A stretch of 64,000 bases of DNA. Source: Margaritifera margaritifera. Its lineage: Eukaryota; Mollusca; Bivalvia; Unionida; Margaritiferidae. Every line of letters begins with the position of its first letter. Position 1 is the stretch's first letter. Below the pieces are notes generated by a model. That model saw nothing but the letters and a program-made list of their open reading frames with translations. It did not search any database and was not told where the DNA came from. Positions 62,237 through 64,000 of this stretch are shown in pieces. The stretch lies in assembly GCA_029931535.1 (NCBI GenBank), contig JAQPZY010001536.1, positions 1,250,001 to 1,314,000 on the forward strand, given 5' to 3'. Position numbers and translations under genes: made by a program.

Positions 62237-64000
62237 CCCTTTATTTATCCAGGGTGACAGAATTAGCTAATAGCAAGTTTACATTATGGCCGTGCAGTTA
62301 AAACAAACACAACAAATATAATTAATTATTATTGTGTAATTAGTAAAAATCTACAAGGTTAGCATCTACTCCATAAAAGAAAACAAATATAACAGAATAT
62401 CAATTATACCAGGTTAACATTCTGTATCAAAAAGATGTATGACAGCTACCATTGACAAATGTTATGCGGTCATAAAATCAGGATTGCTCATTAAAATATA
62501 TACAAATGTATAGTTTCTTAAAAACTGAAACATTAGGCACTTGTTTAATATCATGCTTCAAACTATTCCATAAACTGTACCGGCGCAAGCAAAATTTTTT
62601 TTTATATTCTGTCCAAACTTTTGGTACATATGGATAATCGTTTGCACTAGACCGTGCACTGCTTGTGCTAATGTTCCTTACAAACTTAAAAACACTAAGA
62701 TGCTCGGGCATTAAAAATATTTAAATTAAATTTAAATTATTTAAGACCTTGAAAGTAAGAACAGCTTTTCCGAAAACAATGTAATATATGATTAGCATCC
62801 ATATAAGATTGTTGAAAATAAATGATGTAGGTGTTCAAGTATACTTGACATTTCAAATCACGCTGGCTGCTCTTTTCTATAGGTTTCATAGACTCTGCAT
62901 GTAAGATGAATTTCGGGGTTTTCCCCACACAATACAGCAGTAGATAAAATATGGAAAAACACCTGTATTGTACACTTTTCGGATTAACTGGCCATACATA
63001 AAAATCTAACCCTTTTTAAAAAATTCATATTTTCTTAGATACTTTTATAAAGAGTGTTTCAAAGTGGCTGGACTAGGATAAAGAATTATCAATAAGAATA
63101 CCTAAAAGTGTGGCACATTTGAATTTTGACACTATTTACTTCTAAGTTCAATTCTCAACATCTGGCTGGATGCTCGTTGTGCTCAGCAGATAAGCATTAA
63201 CTGGGTTTTCTGTAAATTTAAGGTAAGTTTATTGTCATACATGCATTTCATAGCACATTCTAAACCTTCGTTTAGTTTGCTCTCAACAATGCTAATATCT
63301 TTATTGACAGACTATTGTGATGTATCATCTAAATATATAGGTGCTGAAAAATGTTTCAAGCACTTTCATTTATATATCATTAAAAAGAGAGGAACTAGAA
63401 CTGAACCCTGTTGTACTCCAATAGAAATTTCTTTAAAATCCAAGACAGTACCTCTCCAACTCAGAGCTTGTAATCTACTATTGAGAACCATTGCAATGAG
63501 GGTTTTGCTCCATTATATGCTGATAATTTGTATAGTAAAACTGTATGATTAACAGTATCAAAAGCTTTACGTGGGTCTAAGAATAAAACTCCAGGTTATT
63601 TCCCGTTATCAATATTCTTTAACAAGTGATCATTCAAACCAGTGAGTACAGTTTCCGCATGAACAATTTGGACGGAAGCTGATTGATAAGTGGCTATCAA
63701 ATTATTATTTTTATTTTAAAAAATCATAAAATGAACTAAAAACATGTTTTTCAATAAGTTTTCTAACAAAAGGTAGAACAGATACAGGTCTATAATTATT
63801 GACACTCAGTTCTTCTGCCGACGTAAGAAGGAGAGTAACTCTAGATTTTTGCCAATAGTCTACAAAATTATGTGTGGCCGTGGACATATTAAATAGGTAA
63901 GCCAGTGGTTCAACGATGTAGTCTAGTAACAGTTTTCAAGAGCTTCACCGACAAGCCAACAAAGGCAGTAGCTTTTGAATTAGACATATTTACAATTTCC
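62180..64000 (-). pseudogene. 3' half of a degenerate LINE (non-LTR retrotransposon)
   Basis: The minus strand, in mixed frames, shows NYRPVSVLPFVRKLIEKHV (~63800), GVLFLDPRKAFDTVNHT (~63570), ISIGVQQGSVL (~63420, RT motif usually PQGS), APIYLDDT (~63340, YxDD), NKLTLNLQKTQ (~63220) and a C-terminal block KVWTEYKKKF, LRRYSLWNSLKHDI (62600-62700). The order is that of CR1/Jockey-type reverse transcriptases. The endonuclease and N-terminus lie beyond the window or are lost. Many stops and frameshifts show it is dead. It ends with GGATAAATAAAGGGT and an (ATT)n tail at 62180-62236. I cannot assign the clade. Confidence 0.82.

Overview
The window is eukaryotic, repeat-rich nuclear DNA from an invertebrate, most likely a bivalve or other mollusc. 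It has introns with GT/AG junctions, SINEs with tRNA-like heads, LINE and Penelope-like relics, many long (GA)n, (AT)n and (ATAC)n microsatellites, and a tandem family rich in TGACCTTTGACC. The mollusc assignment rests on remembered resemblance of the SINE tail and of the TGACCTT-type array to bivalve repeats; it is inference, not a search result. Nothing is organised as bacterial operons, prophage or CRISPR.

One gene can be named with confidence: ALG11, the ER alpha-1,2-mannosyltransferase that adds the fourth and fifth mannoses to the dolichol-linked N-glycan precursor. It lies on the minus strand in three coding exons (55610-55324, 50004-49073, 45099-44819). The junctions are clean and in phase, and the protein is 499 residues, close to the family length. 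At the left edge an unrecognised minus-strand gene ends with an exon at 723-99. A serine/arginine-rich candidate exon at 2845-2713 is in compatible splice phase and may belong to it.

Layout: 1-3 kb, 3' part of the unknown gene plus a 34-bp minisatellite. 3-32 kb, no supported gene; microsatellites, short tandem repeats, SINE pieces, a 91-bp hAT MITE and two copies of a ~0.6-kb dispersed repeat ending in a fold-back. 32.2-33.9 kb, a degenerate Penelope-like reverse transcriptase. 34.9-35.8 kb, a ~140-bp tandem array interrupted by a SINE. 37.1-39.9 kb, a 7 x 32-bp array and a large 40/47/48-bp minisatellite with no stop triplet on the plus strand. 40.4-42.4 kb, a candidate hAT-like element holding a ~260-bp fold-back. 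43.1-43.8 kb, a 44-bp minisatellite. 44.8-55.6 kb, ALG11, its introns filled by tandem arrays, two hairpin MITEs and a SINE. 58.5-60.7 kb, a candidate inverted-repeat element. 60.7-61.6 kb, two SINEs. 62.2-64 kb, the 3' half of a dead LINE running off the right end.

The most unusual item is a four-copy MITE family (4.2, 44.4, 50.1 and 53.2 kb). It has TA target duplications and two related internal hairpins whose stems look better kept than the element ends. I found no convincing evidence of a new multi-gene biological system.
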